64,000 bases of DNA from Jiella avicenniae (lineage in GTDB: Bacteria > Pseudomonadota > Alphaproteobacteria > Rhizobiales > Rhizobiaceae): the NCBI RefSeq assembly GCF_021390325.1, contig NZ_JAJUWU010000007.1, positions 124,001 through 188,000 on the forward strand, read 5' to 3'. The notes beneath the pieces were generated by a model. The model did not search any database. It was not told the origin of the DNA and was given only the letters and a program-made list of their open reading frames with translations. The position numbers and the translations under genes were made by a program. How positions within the stretch are numbered: position 1 is the stretch's first letter; each line of letters starts with the position of its first letter. Positions 8,596 to 17,828 of this stretch are shown one piece after another.

Positions 8596-9248
8596 CGGTG
8601 GCACACGGAGCAGTCGGTCAGATGATCGGGGCGGATGCCGTAATGCTCAAGCAGGATCGCGCCTTTCTCCTTCTGATCGGCCGGCTTCTTCCACGCGGTG
8701 TCGTAGATCTCGCTCTCCGGCCTGAGGTTTTTGGCCGGTTCGCGATGGCAGTCGAGGCACCAGCTCATCGACAGCGGCTCGGCCTTGGCGATCAGCGGCA
8801 TGTCGGCGACGTCGCCGTGGCAGGAGGAACAGCCGACGCCGTTGGTCACGTGTACGGAATGATCGAAATAGACGTAATCGGCGAGGTCGTGGACGCGGCG
8901 CCAGTGGATCGGCGTGTTCGTCGCGAGGCTGACGCGGACCGGCGCGAGCATTTCGGCATTCGTCCACAGTTGGGAATGGCAGGTCATGCAGGTCTCGGTC
9001 GGCGGCAGACCGGCGAAGGCCGCCTTTTCGACCTGGGTATGGCAATGACGACAGTCGAGACCGAGTTCGCCCGCATGATGGCGATGGGAGAAGGGGATCG
9101 GCTGCTGAACGTACGAGCCGACATCGGTGTAGTAGCTCGATCGGACATAGGCGTAGGCCGACAGGGCGGCGAACGCGAAAGTCGTGGCGATCCCGAACAG
9201 GGCGACCGGCAAAAACAGGTTTGCGCGCTGCCGGAAAATCTGCGCCAA
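8592..9248 (-). CDS. actA: Alternative Complex III pentaheme cytochrome c subunit ActA
   Basis: 218 residues. One N-terminal membrane anchor (about residues 11-34) is followed by five CXXCH heme motifs at 66-70 (CRHCH), 87-91 (CMTCH), 140-144 (CSSCH), 164-168 (CLDCH) and 213-217 (CSVCH), the number expected for ActA. The start is TTG: an in-frame stop lies seven codons upstream and no ATG or GTG precedes the anchor; AAGGGGG a few bases upstream serves as the ribosome site. It is the first gene of the operon, facing the pdh operon across a ~500-base gap. The last heme motif is only one residue from the C-terminus. Confidence 0.92.
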   Translation of the reverse strand: MAQIFRQRANLFLPVALFGIATTFAFAALSAYAYVRSSYYTDVGSYVQQPIPFSHRHHAGELGLDCRHCHTQVEKAAFAGLPPTETCMTCHSQLWTNAEMLAPVRVSLATNTPIHWRRVHDLADYVYFDHSVHVTNGVGCSSCHGDVADMPLIAKAEPLSMSWCLDCHREPAKNLRPESEIYDTAWKKPADQKEKGAILLEHYGIRPDHLTDCSVCHR

Positions 9249-9757
9249 GCCCCGCCCCCTTGTCCCTCACGAGTTCGGCCGTCGATGTCGAAAGACTAGG
9301 CCTCGGCGTCAGGCAGGCAACCGTAAGCGGCCCTGTCTTTTAGACCGTTTCCAGTCGCGGGAACACAATTTCGGCTCATTCGCGACGATCGGCCGAGACA
9401 ATCGCCTGGCCCGCCCGAAACCCGCTTCTCGTCCGCCCGCAGAAAACTTCCTATTTCCCCGGCCGCAAGCGATGCTTCCGACCGGCCCTCGGGACCGAAA
9501 AATCTTTGCCGGGCCTGATGATCTGCCGGGCGCGCAATGGCACCGACGGCCATTGGATCGGGAGGGCTAGCAGCGGAAAGCCACGCTGACGCGCACCCAT
9601 TGTTCAACCGTTATTCGATTAAAACGGGGTCGTCAGAGCATTTGAACTTTAATGCAGTTAAACGAATTGGGGGCGCTTGAAGCGTCATGCTCCTCCAATA
9701 TACTCACGTCGCAACGAAAGACGTGGAACGTCGAAACCGCGGGTCAAGGGAGACGTC
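9249..9757. other. Divergent control region between actA and pdhA
   Basis: About 500 bases without a convincing gene; short frames here lack ribosome sites and family signals. The half near pdhA is AT-rich (about 9600-9700) and holds the pdhA promoter candidate. I see no confident promoter for the act operon on the minus strand and no clear FNR/FixK-type box. Confidence 0.6.
9677..9704 (+). promoter_or_regulatory. Sigma-70-type promoter of the pdh operon
   Basis: TTGAAG (9677-9682) and TATACT (9699-9704) are separated by 16 bases. A start of transcription near 9711 would give a leader of about 47 bases before the pdhA ATG at 9758, which is preceded by AAGGGAGA. Confidence 0.6.
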
Positions 9758-10864
9758 ATGGCGGCCAAGTCAAACAAGTCCGGGTCGGATTCCGCTTCGG
9801 CGAAATCGGCGACGACGCGCGAGGGCTCCGCTCGCGAGATCGTCAAGACTCTCGACCATTTCGACGCCCCGAAGCCGGCGACGTTCGGCAAGGACGACGA
9901 GGTCCGCGCCTACCGCGACATGCTCCTCATCCGCCGCTTCGAGGAAAAGGCCGGCCAGCTCTACGGCATGGGCTTCATCGGTGGCTTCTGCCATCTCTAC
10001 ATCGGCCAGGAGGCGGTCGTCGTCGGCATGCAGATGGCGATGAAGGAAGGCGACGAGGTCGTCACCGGCTACCGCGATCACGGCCACATGCTGGCCACCG
10101 GCATGGAGGCGCGCGGCGTGATGGCCGAGCTCACCGGCCGCCGCTCGGGCTATTCCAAGGGCAAGGGCGGCTCGATGCACATGTTCTCCAAGGAGAAGAA
10201 ATTCTTCGGCGGACACGGCATCGTCGGCGCGCAGGTGCCGATCGGAACGGGTCTCGCCTTCTCCAACGTCTACAACAAGACCGACGCGATCGCGATCACC
10301 TATTTCGGCGACGGCGCCGCCAATCAGGGGCAGGTCTATGAGAGCTTCAACATGGCGTCGCTATGGAAGCTGCCGGTCGTCTACGTCATCGAGAACAACC
10401 GCTACGCCATGGGCACCTCGGTCAGCCGCGCCTCCGCGGAGACGAACTTCGCCCATCGCGGCCTGTCCTTCAAGATCCCCGGCTTCCAGGTCGATGGCAT
10501 GGACGTGCGCGCGGTGAAGGCGGCCGGTGACCTTGCCGCCGAGCATTGCCGCTCGGGCGAGGGACCGATCATCCTCGAAATGATGACCTATCGCTATCGC
10601 GGCCATTCGATGTCGGATCCGGCGAAGTACCGCACCCGCGACGAAGTGCAGAAGATGCGCTCCGAATCCGACCCGATCGAACAGGTGAAGAAGCGGCTGA
10701 CCGAGGATCACGGCATGTCCGAGGACGAGGTCAAGGCGATCGACAAGGAGGTTCGCGACATCGTCGCCGACGCCGCGGACTTCGCCCAGAACGATCCCGA
10801 ACCGGATGCCTCGGAGCTGTGGACGGACATCTATGCCGAGGACATTCCGCAGGCTGCGGAGTAG
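9758..10864 (+). CDS. pdhA: Pyruvate dehydrogenase E1 component, alpha subunit
   Basis: 368 residues. E1-alpha binds thiamine diphosphate and decarboxylates pyruvate together with PdhB. The diphosphate-binding motif is seen as GDGAANQG followed by the ENN of VVYVIENNRYAMGTS. The phosphorylation-loop region YRYRGHSMSDPAKYR and the start of the core DMLLIRRFEEKAGQLYGMG are typical. The start chosen is the ATG with AAGGGAGA upstream; an earlier in-frame ATG would add a poorly coding leader that overlaps the promoter. The first ~30 residues are Ser/Lys/Ala-rich. It heads the pdh operon. Confidence 0.96.
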   Translation: MAAKSNKSGSDSASAKSATTREGSAREIVKTLDHFDAPKPATFGKDDEVRAYRDMLLIRRFEEKAGQLYGMGFIGGFCHLYIGQEAVVVGMQMAMKEGDEVVTGYRDHGHMLATGMEARGVMAELTGRRSGYSKGKGGSMHMFSKEKKFFGGHGIVGAQVPIGTGLAFSNVYNKTDAIAITYFGDGAANQGQVYESFNMASLWKLPVVYVIENNRYAMGTSVSRASAETNFAHRGLSFKIPGFQVDGMDVRAVKAAGDLAAEHCRSGEGPIILEMMTYRYRGHSMSDPAKYRTRDEVQKMRSESDPIEQVKKRLTEDHGMSEDEVKAIDKEVRDIVADAADFAQNDPEPDASELWTDIYAEDIPQAAE

Positions 10865-10927
10865 TCGCGTCGATCGGGCCCGGCCTTGCCGCCGGGGCCC
10901 GGCTGCGAGCTTCTAGCGACGGTTTGG

Positions 10928-10942
10928 TGCATGGGACATGCA
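10928..10942. repeat. Short perfect inverted repeat between pdhA and pdhB
   Basis: TGCATGGGACATGCA: 6-base arms with a 3-base centre in the 179-base gap between pdhA and pdhB. It could be an operator or a small hairpin in the mRNA; no T-run follows, so it is not a terminator. Confidence 0.4.
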
Positions 10943-11043
10943 TCGCCATTTTGAGGTTTGAACGGGCCGGCAAAGGGGAGTGCTGCGATGCGTCCCCGAC
11001 AAGACCCGCCTGAGAGGCCTGAGTTTCAGGAGGAAACACCTTC

Positions 11044-12516
11044 ATGCCGACCGAAATCCTGATGCCGGCTCTGTCCCCCACCATGGAGGAGGGGACGCTC
11101 GCCAAATGGGTCAAGAAGGTCGGCGACGCCGTCGCTCCGGGCGACGTCATCGCCGAGATCGAGACCGACAAGGCCACCATGGAAGTCGAGGCCGTCGACG
11201 AGGGCACGATCGGCAAGATCCTCGTCGACGAGGGCTCCGAGGGGGTGAAGGTCAATGCGCCGATCGCCATCCTGCTCGCCGAGGGCGAGGACGAGAGCGC
11301 GATGGAAAACGGCGCGGAGTCGAAATCGCGCGGTGCGCCGGCTTCGGCCGCCGAGGATACGTCGGCGACGCGGGAAACGGACGAGAAGCAGTCTTCGAAA
11401 GCCGAGGCGTCCTCCGGCGGCAACGCCGTCGACGACATGTCGGCTCGCCGCGTCCCCGCCGAGGGCAAGACCCATCCCGATCCGGACGATCCCGAGGGCG
11501 ATCTCGCCCAGGAGATTCCGGAAGGCACGGAGATGGTTTCGGTCACCGTGCGCGAGGCGTTGCGTGACGCGATGGCCGAAGAGATGCGCCGCGACGAGCG
11601 GGTCTTCGTCATGGGCGAGGAGGTCGCCGAATATCAGGGCGCCTACAAGATCACCCAGGGGTTGCTCGACGAGTTCGGCGCCCGGCGCGTCGTCGATACG
11701 CCGATCACCGAGCACGGCTTTGCCGGCCTCGGCGTCGGCGCGGCCTTCGGCGGGCTGAAACCGATCGTCGAGTTCATGACCTTCAATTTCGCCATGCAGG
11801 CGATCGACCAGATCATCAATTCGGCCGCCAAGACCCTCTACATGGCCGGCGGCCAGATGGGCTGCCCGATCGTCTTCCGCGGGCCGAACGGGGCGGCCGC
11901 CCGCGTCGCCGCCCAGCACAGCCAGGACTATGCCGCCTGGTACAGCCACGTTCCCGGGCTGAAGGTGGTCCAGCCTTACACGGCGGCGGATTACAAGGGG
12001 CTGCTCAAGTCGGCGATCCGCGATCCGAACCCGGTGATCTTCCTCGAAAACGAGATTCTCTACGGACATTCCTTCGAGATCCCGAAGCTCGACGACTGGA
12101 CGGTGCCGATCGGCAAGGCGCGCATCCATCGCAAGGGCAAGGACGTCACCATCGTCTCCTTCGGCATCGGCATGACCTATGCGGTCAAGGCGGCCGAGGA
12201 ACTGGCGAAGGACGGCATCGACGCCGAGGTTATCGATCTTCGCACCATCCGGCCGATGGATCTTCCCACCGTGATCCGCTCGGTAAAGAAGACCAATCGC
12301 TGCGTCACCGTCGAGGAAGGTTTCCCGCAGAGTTCCGTCGGCGCGCATATCGCCTCCGAGATCATGGCCCAGGCGTTCGATTATCTCGACGCGCCGGTTC
12401 TGAAGGTCGCCGGCAAGGACGTGCCGATGCCCTATGCCGCCAATCTCGAAAAGCTGGCGCTGCCCTCGGTCAAGGACGTGATCGATGCGGTGAAGGCCGT
12501 GACCTACCGGGACTGA
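11044..12516 (+). CDS. pdhB: Pyruvate dehydrogenase E1 component, beta subunit with N-terminal lipoyl domain
   Basis: 490 residues. Residues 1-80 are a lipoyl domain with the modification site in [14 protein letters not shown] (the Lys of DKA), a fusion known from alphaproteobacteria. An acidic, Ala/Ser-rich linker (about 85-150) joins it to the E1-beta transketolase domain, seen as [40 protein letters not shown] and [19 protein letters not shown] very strong ribosome site (AGGAGG) precedes the ATG. The 179-base gap after pdhA is the longest inside the operon and could hold a second promoter. Confidence 0.96.
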   Translation: MPTEILMPALSPTMEEGTLAKWVKKVGDAVAPGDVIAEIETDKATMEVEAVDEGTIGKILVDEGSEGVKVNAPIAILLAEGEDESAMENGAESKSRGAPASAAEDTSATRETDEKQSSKAEASSGGNAVDDMSARRVPAEGKTHPDPDDPEGDLAQEIPEGTEMVSVTVREALRDAMAEEMRRDERVFVMGEEVAEYQGAYKITQGLLDEFGARRVVDTPITEHGFAGLGVGAAFGGLKPIVEFMTFNFAMQAIDQIINSAAKTLYMAGGQMGCPIVFRGPNGAAARVAAQHSQDYAAWYSHVPGLKVVQPYTAADYKGLLKSAIRDPNPVIFLENEILYGHSFEIPKLDDWTVPIGKARIHRKGKDVTIVSFGIGMTYAVKAAEELAKDGIDAEVIDLRTIRPMDLPTVIRSVKKTNRCVTVEEGFPQSSVGAHIASEIMAQAFDYLDAPVLKVAGKDVPMPYAANLEKLALPSVKDVIDAVKAVTYRD

Positions 12517-12537
12517 CGGGAAGGGAGCCGCGCCGAG

Positions 12538-13041
12538 ATGACGACCTTCGGCTCGCCGGAAGAAAGAGGGCAAGGCACGCTCCTCCTGACGAGGGACGTG
12601 TCGAAGCCGCGCGAGCACGTCTGGCGCTGCCTGACCGATCCCAACTGCTTCAAGGTCTGGTGGCGCGAGAACCTCGAATTCGACGCCCGGCTCGGCGGAC
12701 GCTTCGTCGAGCCGTGGATCGATCCGTCCGGCAAGCACCGTACCACCCGCGCCGAGGTGACGGCGTTCCAGCCGCCGGAAGGTCTCGTGATGGTCTGGGC
12801 CGACGAGGACTGGGAGTTCGACACCGTGGTCTCCGTCACCCTGACGCCGATCGACGGCGGGACGCGGGTGACGATCGAGCATCAGGGCTGGGAGAAGGCG
12901 GCGGAACCCGATCGGGCGACCTATCTTCTCGACCATCATGGCGGCTGGGGGCGCCATCTCGACAATCTCGCCGCCTTCGCCGAGGATCTGGCTCATGACG
13001 ACGGCGCGATGCCCGGTGTCGCCGGCGATGGCCGGCATTGA
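12538..13041 (+). CDS. SRPBCC (AHSA1-like) domain protein
   Basis: 167 residues. The fold is indicated by the START/Bet v1 pattern: TLLLTRDVSKPREHVWRCLT at the start, FKVWWRENLEF, then LGGRFVEPWIDPSGKHR and an amphipathic C-terminal helix (DHHGGWGRHLDNLAAFAE). Members bind hydrophobic ligands or act as co-chaperones; the substrate is unknown. It lies 21 bases after pdhB with its own ribosome site (GGGAAGGGAG), inside the pdh operon between pdhB and pdhC, where such a gene is not expected. Its GC content and codon use look like those of its neighbours. Confidence 0.8.
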   Translation: MTTFGSPEERGQGTLLLTRDVSKPREHVWRCLTDPNCFKVWWRENLEFDARLGGRFVEPWIDPSGKHRTTRAEVTAFQPPEGLVMVWADEDWEFDTVVSVTLTPIDGGTRVTIEHQGWEKAAEPDRATYLLDHHGGWGRHLDNLAAFAEDLAHDDGAMPGVAGDGRH

Positions 13042-13056
13042 GGAAGGGGAGCTGCG

Positions 13057-13665
13057 ATGTCGACCGCTGAAGCGTTCTCCGGGCCCCGCCACCGGGCCGC
13101 GACCTATGCCGACCTCGAGGCCGTCGACCCGCTGCTCGTTGCCGAGATCATCGACGGCGAGCTCGTGACCCATCCGCGGCCGGTGCCGAAGCACGCTATC
13201 GCTGCTGCCGAGCTGGCTATGGAAGTCGGAGATGCCTTTGGACGTGGCCGTTCCGGCCCCGGAGGATGGATCATCGTCTCTGAACCCGAATTGCATCTCG
13301 GTCGAAATGTTGTCGTCCCGGATATTGCCGGCTGGCGCAAAGAGCGGTTGCCGTCTCTGCCAAGCACGGCCTTTTTCGAGGTCGCCCCTGACTGGGTCTG
13401 CGAGGTGCTGTCGCCCTCCACCGAGCGCTACGACAGGAACGCCAAGCGCCGCATCTATGCCGACGCCGGCGTCGGTCGTATGTGGTTCCTCGACCCTCGC
13501 GCCGAGTTGCTCGAAACCGTCCAGCTTTCAGATGGCCGGTGGGTCGTTGGTCCGACCTTCGACAACGAGACCGAGGTCTGCGCCGCTCCCTTCGACGCAA
13601 TCGCCTTCCCGCTGACCATTCTCTGGCCGCTTAACCCGGCCCCCGACACCCAAAACGCGCAGTAA
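13057..13665 (+). CDS. Uma2-family (DUF820) restriction-endonuclease-fold protein
   Basis: 202 residues. The N-terminus ATYADLEAVDPLLVAEIIDG and the core VVPDIAGWRKERLPSLPST followed by VAPDWVCEVLSPSTERYDR match the Uma2/DUF820 family, which has a PD-(D/E)XK nuclease fold: the candidate active residues are Asp of VPDIAGW, Glu of WVCEVLSPST and Lys of NAKRRIYADAG. The cellular role of these proteins is unproven; they are abundant in cyanobacteria and often move between genomes. The start is preceded by GAGGAAGGGGAG. It sits between the SRPBCC gene and pdhC, with slightly less biased codon use in its middle part than pdhB or pdhC. Confidence 0.85.
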   Translation: MSTAEAFSGPRHRAATYADLEAVDPLLVAEIIDGELVTHPRPVPKHAIAAAELAMEVGDAFGRGRSGPGGWIIVSEPELHLGRNVVVPDIAGWRKERLPSLPSTAFFEVAPDWVCEVLSPSTERYDRNAKRRIYADAGVGRMWFLDPRAELLETVQLSDGRWVVGPTFDNETEVCAAPFDAIAFPLTILWPLNPAPDTQNAQ

Positions 13666-13686
13666 GACGCTTTCGGAGACGCTCAC

Positions 13687-15141
13687 ATGCCGATCAACGT
13701 GACCATGCCCGCTTTGTCTCCGACGATGGAGGAGGGCAACCTCGCCAAGTGGCTGATCAAGGAGGGCGATGCGGTCTCCGCCGGCGACATCATCGCCGAG
13801 ATCGAGACCGACAAGGCGACGATGGAGGTCGAGGCCGTCGACGAGGGCAAGCTCGCCAAGATCGTCGTTCCGGCAGGCACGGAGGGCGTCAAGGTCAACG
13901 AGGTGATCGCCATCCTCGCCGCCGAGGGCGAGGACGTTTCCGAGGCGGCGAGTTCCGGCGGCAACGGCGGCGGCAAGGCGTCGGCGGGCGACGACAATGG
14001 CGGCGCGATGGCGCCCGACCCGAAGGCCGATGCGCCGAAGACGGGCTCGAAGGAAGAGGCCAGGGAGCCGGACATGCGCGGCGACAGCCGGGCCTCCGCG
14101 GACGGAGCCGGGAGCGGCTCCAAAGGCACGTCGGCCTCGAAGGCAGGCGCCGCGCCGAGCGACGGCAAGGGCGGCCGCATCTTCGCCTCCCCGTTGGCGC
14201 GGCGGCTCGCCAAGGAGGCTGGCATCGAGCTCGGTGCCGTCGACGGTTCCGGCCCGCATGGCAGGGTTGTGAAGGCCGATATCGAAGCGGCGAAGAAGGA
14301 CGGCGGCGCCAGGAAGGCTGCCGCCGACAAGCCGGCGGACGCGAAAAAGCCCGAGGCAGCGCCGGCGGCTGCGGCGCCGATGGCCAGGGCGGCGAGCGAC
14401 GAGTCGATCCTCAAGCTCTTCCCGGAGGGCTCCTACGAGAAGATCCCGCACGACGGGATGCGCAAGACCATCGCCAAGCGTCTGGTCGAGGCCAAGCAGA
14501 CCGTCCCGCATTTCTATCTGACGCTCGACTGCGAGATTGACGCGCTGCTGGCCCTCAGGAAGCAACTCAACGACGCCGCGCCGATGATCAAGACCGATGC
14601 CGGCGACAAGCCGGCCTACAAGCTCTCGGTCAACGACATGATCATCAAGGCCCACGCGCTGGCGCTGAAGGCCGTGCCGATGGCCAACGCCTCCTGGACC
14701 GAGGGCGGGATGCTCGTCCACAAACACGCCGACGTCGGCGTCGCGGTGTCGATCGAGGGCGGGCTGATCACCCCGATCATCCGCCGGGCGGAAGAAAAGA
14801 CCCTGTCGACCATCTCCAACGAGATGAAGGACCTCGCCAAGCGCGCCCGTGCGCGCAAGCTGAAGCCCGACGAGTACCAGGGCGGCACCAGCGCCGTGTC
14901 CAATCTCGGCATGTTCGGCATCAAGGACTTTTCCGCCGTCATCAACCCGCCCCATGCGACGATCCTCGCCGTCGGCTCGGGCGATCAGCGCGCGGTGGTG
15001 AAGGCCGGTGCCGTCACCGTCGCGACGATCATGACGGTGACGCTGTCGACCGACCACCGGGCGGTGGACGGCGTGCTCGGCGCGGAGCTGATCGCGGCGT
15101 TCAAGAATTTCATCGAAAACCCGATGTCGATGCTGGTGTGA
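13687..15141 (+). CDS. pdhC: Dihydrolipoamide acetyltransferase (E2) of pyruvate dehydrogenase
   Basis: 484 residues: lipoyl domain (1-80, modified Lys in [14 protein letters not shown], nearly identical to that of PdhB), Ala/Gly/Asp-rich linker (about 85-155), peripheral subunit-binding domain ([20 protein letters not shown], about 160-200), second linker and the catalytic acyltransferase domain ending in the active-site block [14 protein letters not shown]. It transfers the acetyl group to CoA and forms the core of the complex. It stands 21 bases after the Uma2 gene. The two linkers are of the mobile type normal for E2. Confidence 0.96.
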   Translation: MPINVTMPALSPTMEEGNLAKWLIKEGDAVSAGDIIAEIETDKATMEVEAVDEGKLAKIVVPAGTEGVKVNEVIAILAAEGEDVSEAASSGGNGGGKASAGDDNGGAMAPDPKADAPKTGSKEEAREPDMRGDSRASADGAGSGSKGTSASKAGAAPSDGKGGRIFASPLARRLAKEAGIELGAVDGSGPHGRVVKADIEAAKKDGGARKAAADKPADAKKPEAAPAAAAPMARAASDESILKLFPEGSYEKIPHDGMRKTIAKRLVEAKQTVPHFYLTLDCEIDALLALRKQLNDAAPMIKTDAGDKPAYKLSVNDMIIKAHALALKAVPMANASWTEGGMLVHKHADVGVAVSIEGGLITPIIRRAEEKTLSTISNEMKDLAKRARARKLKPDEYQGGTSAVSNLGMFGIKDFSAVINPPHATILAVGSGDQRAVVKAGAVTVATIMTVTLSTDHRAVDGVLGAELIAAFKNFIENPMSMLV

Positions 15142-15151
15142 GAACGCGCCG

Positions 15152-15796
15152 ATGAAGACCATCCTCGCCTATGGCGACTCGCTGACCTGGGGCTACAATC
15201 CCGAAACGGGCCTGCGCCACGACTTCTTCGACCGCTGGCCGAACGTCGTGGCGAAAGCGCTCGGACACGGCGTCCGGGTGATCTCCGAGGCGCTGAACGG
15301 CCGCACCACGGCCTTCGACGACCACACGGTGATGGCCGATCGCAACGGCGCGCGGGTTTTGCCGACATTGCTCGCCAGCCATCAGCCGCTCGACCTCGTG
15401 GTCGTCATGCTCGGCACCAACGACCTCAAGCGTCACATCGGCGGGGGCCGGGTATTCGACAGCCGGCAGGGGCTGGAGCGGCTGGTCGAGATCGTCCGGA
15501 CCTTTCCCTATCAGCGCGGCTACGAGCCGCCGAAGCTCTTGCTCGTCGCGCCGCCGATGTTCTGCGAAACGACCGAGCCCGATTTCGCGCTGCTGTTCGG
15601 CCACGCGGTCGAGGAGAGCCAGCATTTCCGCTCTGCGGTGACCAAGGTCGCGGAGGAATACGGGTGCGCGATGTTCGACGCCTCCGAGGTCTGCGAAACG
15701 TCGCCGCTCGACGGCGTGCATCTCGATGCGGAGAACACCCGCCGGCTCGGCGAGGCGCTGGTCGAGCCGATCAGGGCGCTGCTTGAAGGTCACTAA
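15152..15796 (+). CDS. SGNH/GDSL-family hydrolase (arylesterase-like)
   Basis: 214 residues. Block I holds the nucleophile serine (ILAYGDSLTWGYNP), block III is MLGTNDLKRH, and the Asp/His pair is DGVHLDAEN near the C-terminus. There is no signal peptide, so it is probably cytoplasmic. From memory, rhizobial pdh operons often carry such an esterase between the E2 and lpdA genes, so this passenger is conserved, unlike its upstream and downstream companions. The natural substrate is unknown. It starts 10 bases after pdhC. Confidence 0.9.
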   Translation: MKTILAYGDSLTWGYNPETGLRHDFFDRWPNVVAKALGHGVRVISEALNGRTTAFDDHTVMADRNGARVLPTLLASHQPLDLVVVMLGTNDLKRHIGGGRVFDSRQGLERLVEIVRTFPYQRGYEPPKLLLVAPPMFCETTEPDFALLFGHAVEESQHFRSAVTKVAEEYGCAMFDASEVCETSPLDGVHLDAENTRRLGEALVEPIRALLEGH

Positions 15797-15799
15797 TCA

Positions 15800-16168
15800 A
15801 TGGTCGTCTACTACATGGACAGCGACCTGCCGGCAGGCGCGATCCCGCGTCAAAGGCAGTACCGAATAATCCGTGACCGATTGAGTGAATCGGAAATTTC
15901 AGAAGTACATGCTTATCTCAACGAATTGATCGGCGATAGCGATATCGAGACAAGTAGTTGGATTCCTCGTAAGTCTGATTGGAGCGATACACCTTTGTTC
16001 CCAATATATAAAAAGGCAGCGAGAATGAACGAGGAACTTGCTGCCCAATTTTTCGGTATATTGGTGTTTAAAACATTCATGGAGCGGGATGACGAGTGGA
16101 TAACTGGTCGATTCGAACTGGATGGCGCCCCACTTCCTGGGCGTACTTACTTCAAAAAGAGATACTGA
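15800..16168 (+). CDS. AT-rich orphan protein inside the pdh operon
   Basis: 122 residues, no family recognised. The predicted protein is soluble and mixed alpha/beta in appearance, with charged segments such as RIIRDRLSESEISEVHAYLN and a C-terminal ERDDEWITGRFELDG. Base composition is plainly different from its surroundings: many A/T-ending codons, ATA and TTA codons, and runs such as ATATATAAAAA, close to half GC by eye against the GC-rich neighbours. The ATG is 3 bases after the SGNH hydrolase stop and its own stop is 3 bases before lpdA, so it is read as part of the operon. It looks like a recently acquired gene. Confidence 0.7.
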   Translation: MVVYYMDSDLPAGAIPRQRQYRIIRDRLSESEISEVHAYLNELIGDSDIETSSWIPRKSDWSDTPLFPIYKKAARMNEELAAQFFGILVFKTFMERDDEWITGRFELDGAPLPGRTYFKKRY

Positions 16169-16171
16169 CCC

Positions 16172-17626
16172 ATGGCTGACACCTACGACATTCTGGTCAT
16201 CGGCGGTGGCCCGGGCGGCTACGTCGCCGCGATCCGCGCCGCGCAGCTCGGCTTCAAGACCGCCGTCGTCGAGCGCGAGCATCTCGGCGGCATCTGTCTC
16301 AACTGGGGCTGCATCCCGACCAAGGCGCTGCTGCGCTCGGCCGAGATCTTCCACTATGCCGAGAACGCCCAGAACTACGGGCTGAAGATCGCAAAGCCGA
16401 GCTTCGAGATGGAAGCGGTGGTCAAGCGCTCGCGGCAGGTCTCCGGCCAGCTCGCCGGCGGCGTCGGGTACCTCATGAAGAAGAACAAGATCGACGTCAT
16501 CTGGGGCGAGGCGAAGATCACCAAGGCCGGCAAGGGCGGACCGGTCGAGGTCTCCGTTGGCAAGTCGAAGAAGCCCGTCGTCGAGCCACAGAACCCGGTG
16601 CCGAAGGGAACGCTGGGCGAGGGGAGCTACAAGGCCAAGCACGTCATCGTCGCCACCGGCGCCCGCCCGCGGGTTCTGCCCGGGATCGAACCCGACGGCG
16701 ACCGGATCTGGACCTATTTCGAGGCGATGAAGCCGAAGGCGATGCCTAAGAGCCTGATCGTGATGGGTTCAGGGGCCATCGGCATCGAGTTCGCCTCCTT
16801 CTACCGGACCATGGGCGCCGACGTCACCGTCGTCGAACTGCTGCCGCAGATCATGCCGGTCGAGGACGCCGAGATCGCCAAGCTCGCCCGCAAGCAGTTC
16901 GAGAAGCAGGGCCTGAAAATCCTGACCGACGCCAAGGTCGCCAAGGTGGAGAAGGGCGGCGACGGCGTCTCCGTCACGGTCGAGACCAAGGACGGCAAGT
17001 CGCAGACGCTGAAGGCCGAGCGGCTGATCTCCGCCGTCGGCGTCAAGGGCAACATCGAGGGCCTCGGCCTGGAAGATCTGGGCGTCGCCACCGAGCGCGG
17101 CTGCATCAGGATCGACGGCTACGGCAAGACGAACGTCGAAGGCATCTACGCCATCGGTGACGTCGCCGGGCCGCCGATGCTCGCCCACAAGGCCGAGCAC
17201 GAAGGCACGATCTGCGTCGAGAAGATCAAGGGCATGGACGTCCATCCGATGAAGAAGACCGAGATCCCCGGCTGCACCTACTGCCAGCCGCAGGTCGCCT
17301 CGGTCGGCCTGACCGAAGCCAAGGCCAAGGAAGCCGGCCACGAGGTGAAGGTCGGCCGCTTCACCTTCAACGGCAACGGCAAGGCGATCGCGTTGGGGGA
17401 GCCGGACGGCTTGGTCAAGACGGTCTTCGATGCCAAGACCGGCGAGCTTCTCGGCGCGCATCTGGTCGGCGCCGAAGTGACCGAGCTGATCCAGGGCTTC
17501 GTCATCGCCATGGGCCTCGAGACCACCGAGGAAGAGCTGATGCACACCTGCTTCCCGCATCCGACGATCTCGGAGACGATGCACGAAAGCGTCCTCGACG
17601 CCTACGGGCGGGTCATTCACCTTTGA
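16172..17626 (+). CDS. lpdA: Dihydrolipoamide dehydrogenase (E3)
   Basis: 484 residues. E3 reoxidises the lipoyl arms of PdhB/PdhC with NAD+. The FAD-binding motif GGGPGGYVAAIRAAQLG is at the N-terminus, the redox-active disulfide is in GGICLNWGCIPTKALL, a second nucleotide-binding fold holds VMGSGAIGIEFASFY, and the C-terminal dimer interface has the catalytic His-Glu in CFPHPTISETMHES. A loop rich in Lys/Pro (about residues 130-150) is longer than in the E. coli protein, as in other rhizobial pdh-linked E3 enzymes. It closes the core pdh operon. Confidence 0.97.
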   Translation: MADTYDILVIGGGPGGYVAAIRAAQLGFKTAVVEREHLGGICLNWGCIPTKALLRSAEIFHYAENAQNYGLKIAKPSFEMEAVVKRSRQVSGQLAGGVGYLMKKNKIDVIWGEAKITKAGKGGPVEVSVGKSKKPVVEPQNPVPKGTLGEGSYKAKHVIVATGARPRVLPGIEPDGDRIWTYFEAMKPKAMPKSLIVMGSGAIGIEFASFYRTMGADVTVVELLPQIMPVEDAEIAKLARKQFEKQGLKILTDAKVAKVEKGGDGVSVTVETKDGKSQTLKAERLISAVGVKGNIEGLGLEDLGVATERGCIRIDGYGKTNVEGIYAIGDVAGPPMLAHKAEHEGTICVEKIKGMDVHPMKKTEIPGCTYCQPQVASVGLTEAKAKEAGHEVKVGRFTFNGNGKAIALGEPDGLVKTVFDAKTGELLGAHLVGAEVTELIQGFVIAMGLETTEEELMHTCFPHPTISETMHESVLDAYGRVIHL

Positions 17627-17828
17627 TGGATTCTCGCAACGCCGGTCGCGCCCGTCCGTCGCCTCGAAGAGAGCGCGGCTGCGGCGGATCGAGTCCGTTC
17701 GACGGATCGAATCGTCGGCAATCGGCGCCAAATAGTTTCAAGGAAGGTCCGCGAACCTCTTGCCCGGCTCACCAAGACCCTAACTACTGCGGCAACCTGC
17801 CACTCACCCTTCGTTAGGAGTCGTCCAA

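Noticed and set aside
11026-13296. 756-codon minus-strand frame opposite pdhB and the next genes
   Set aside because: Mirror frame across three separate genes, with Asp/Arg/Gly-rich composition and no motif.
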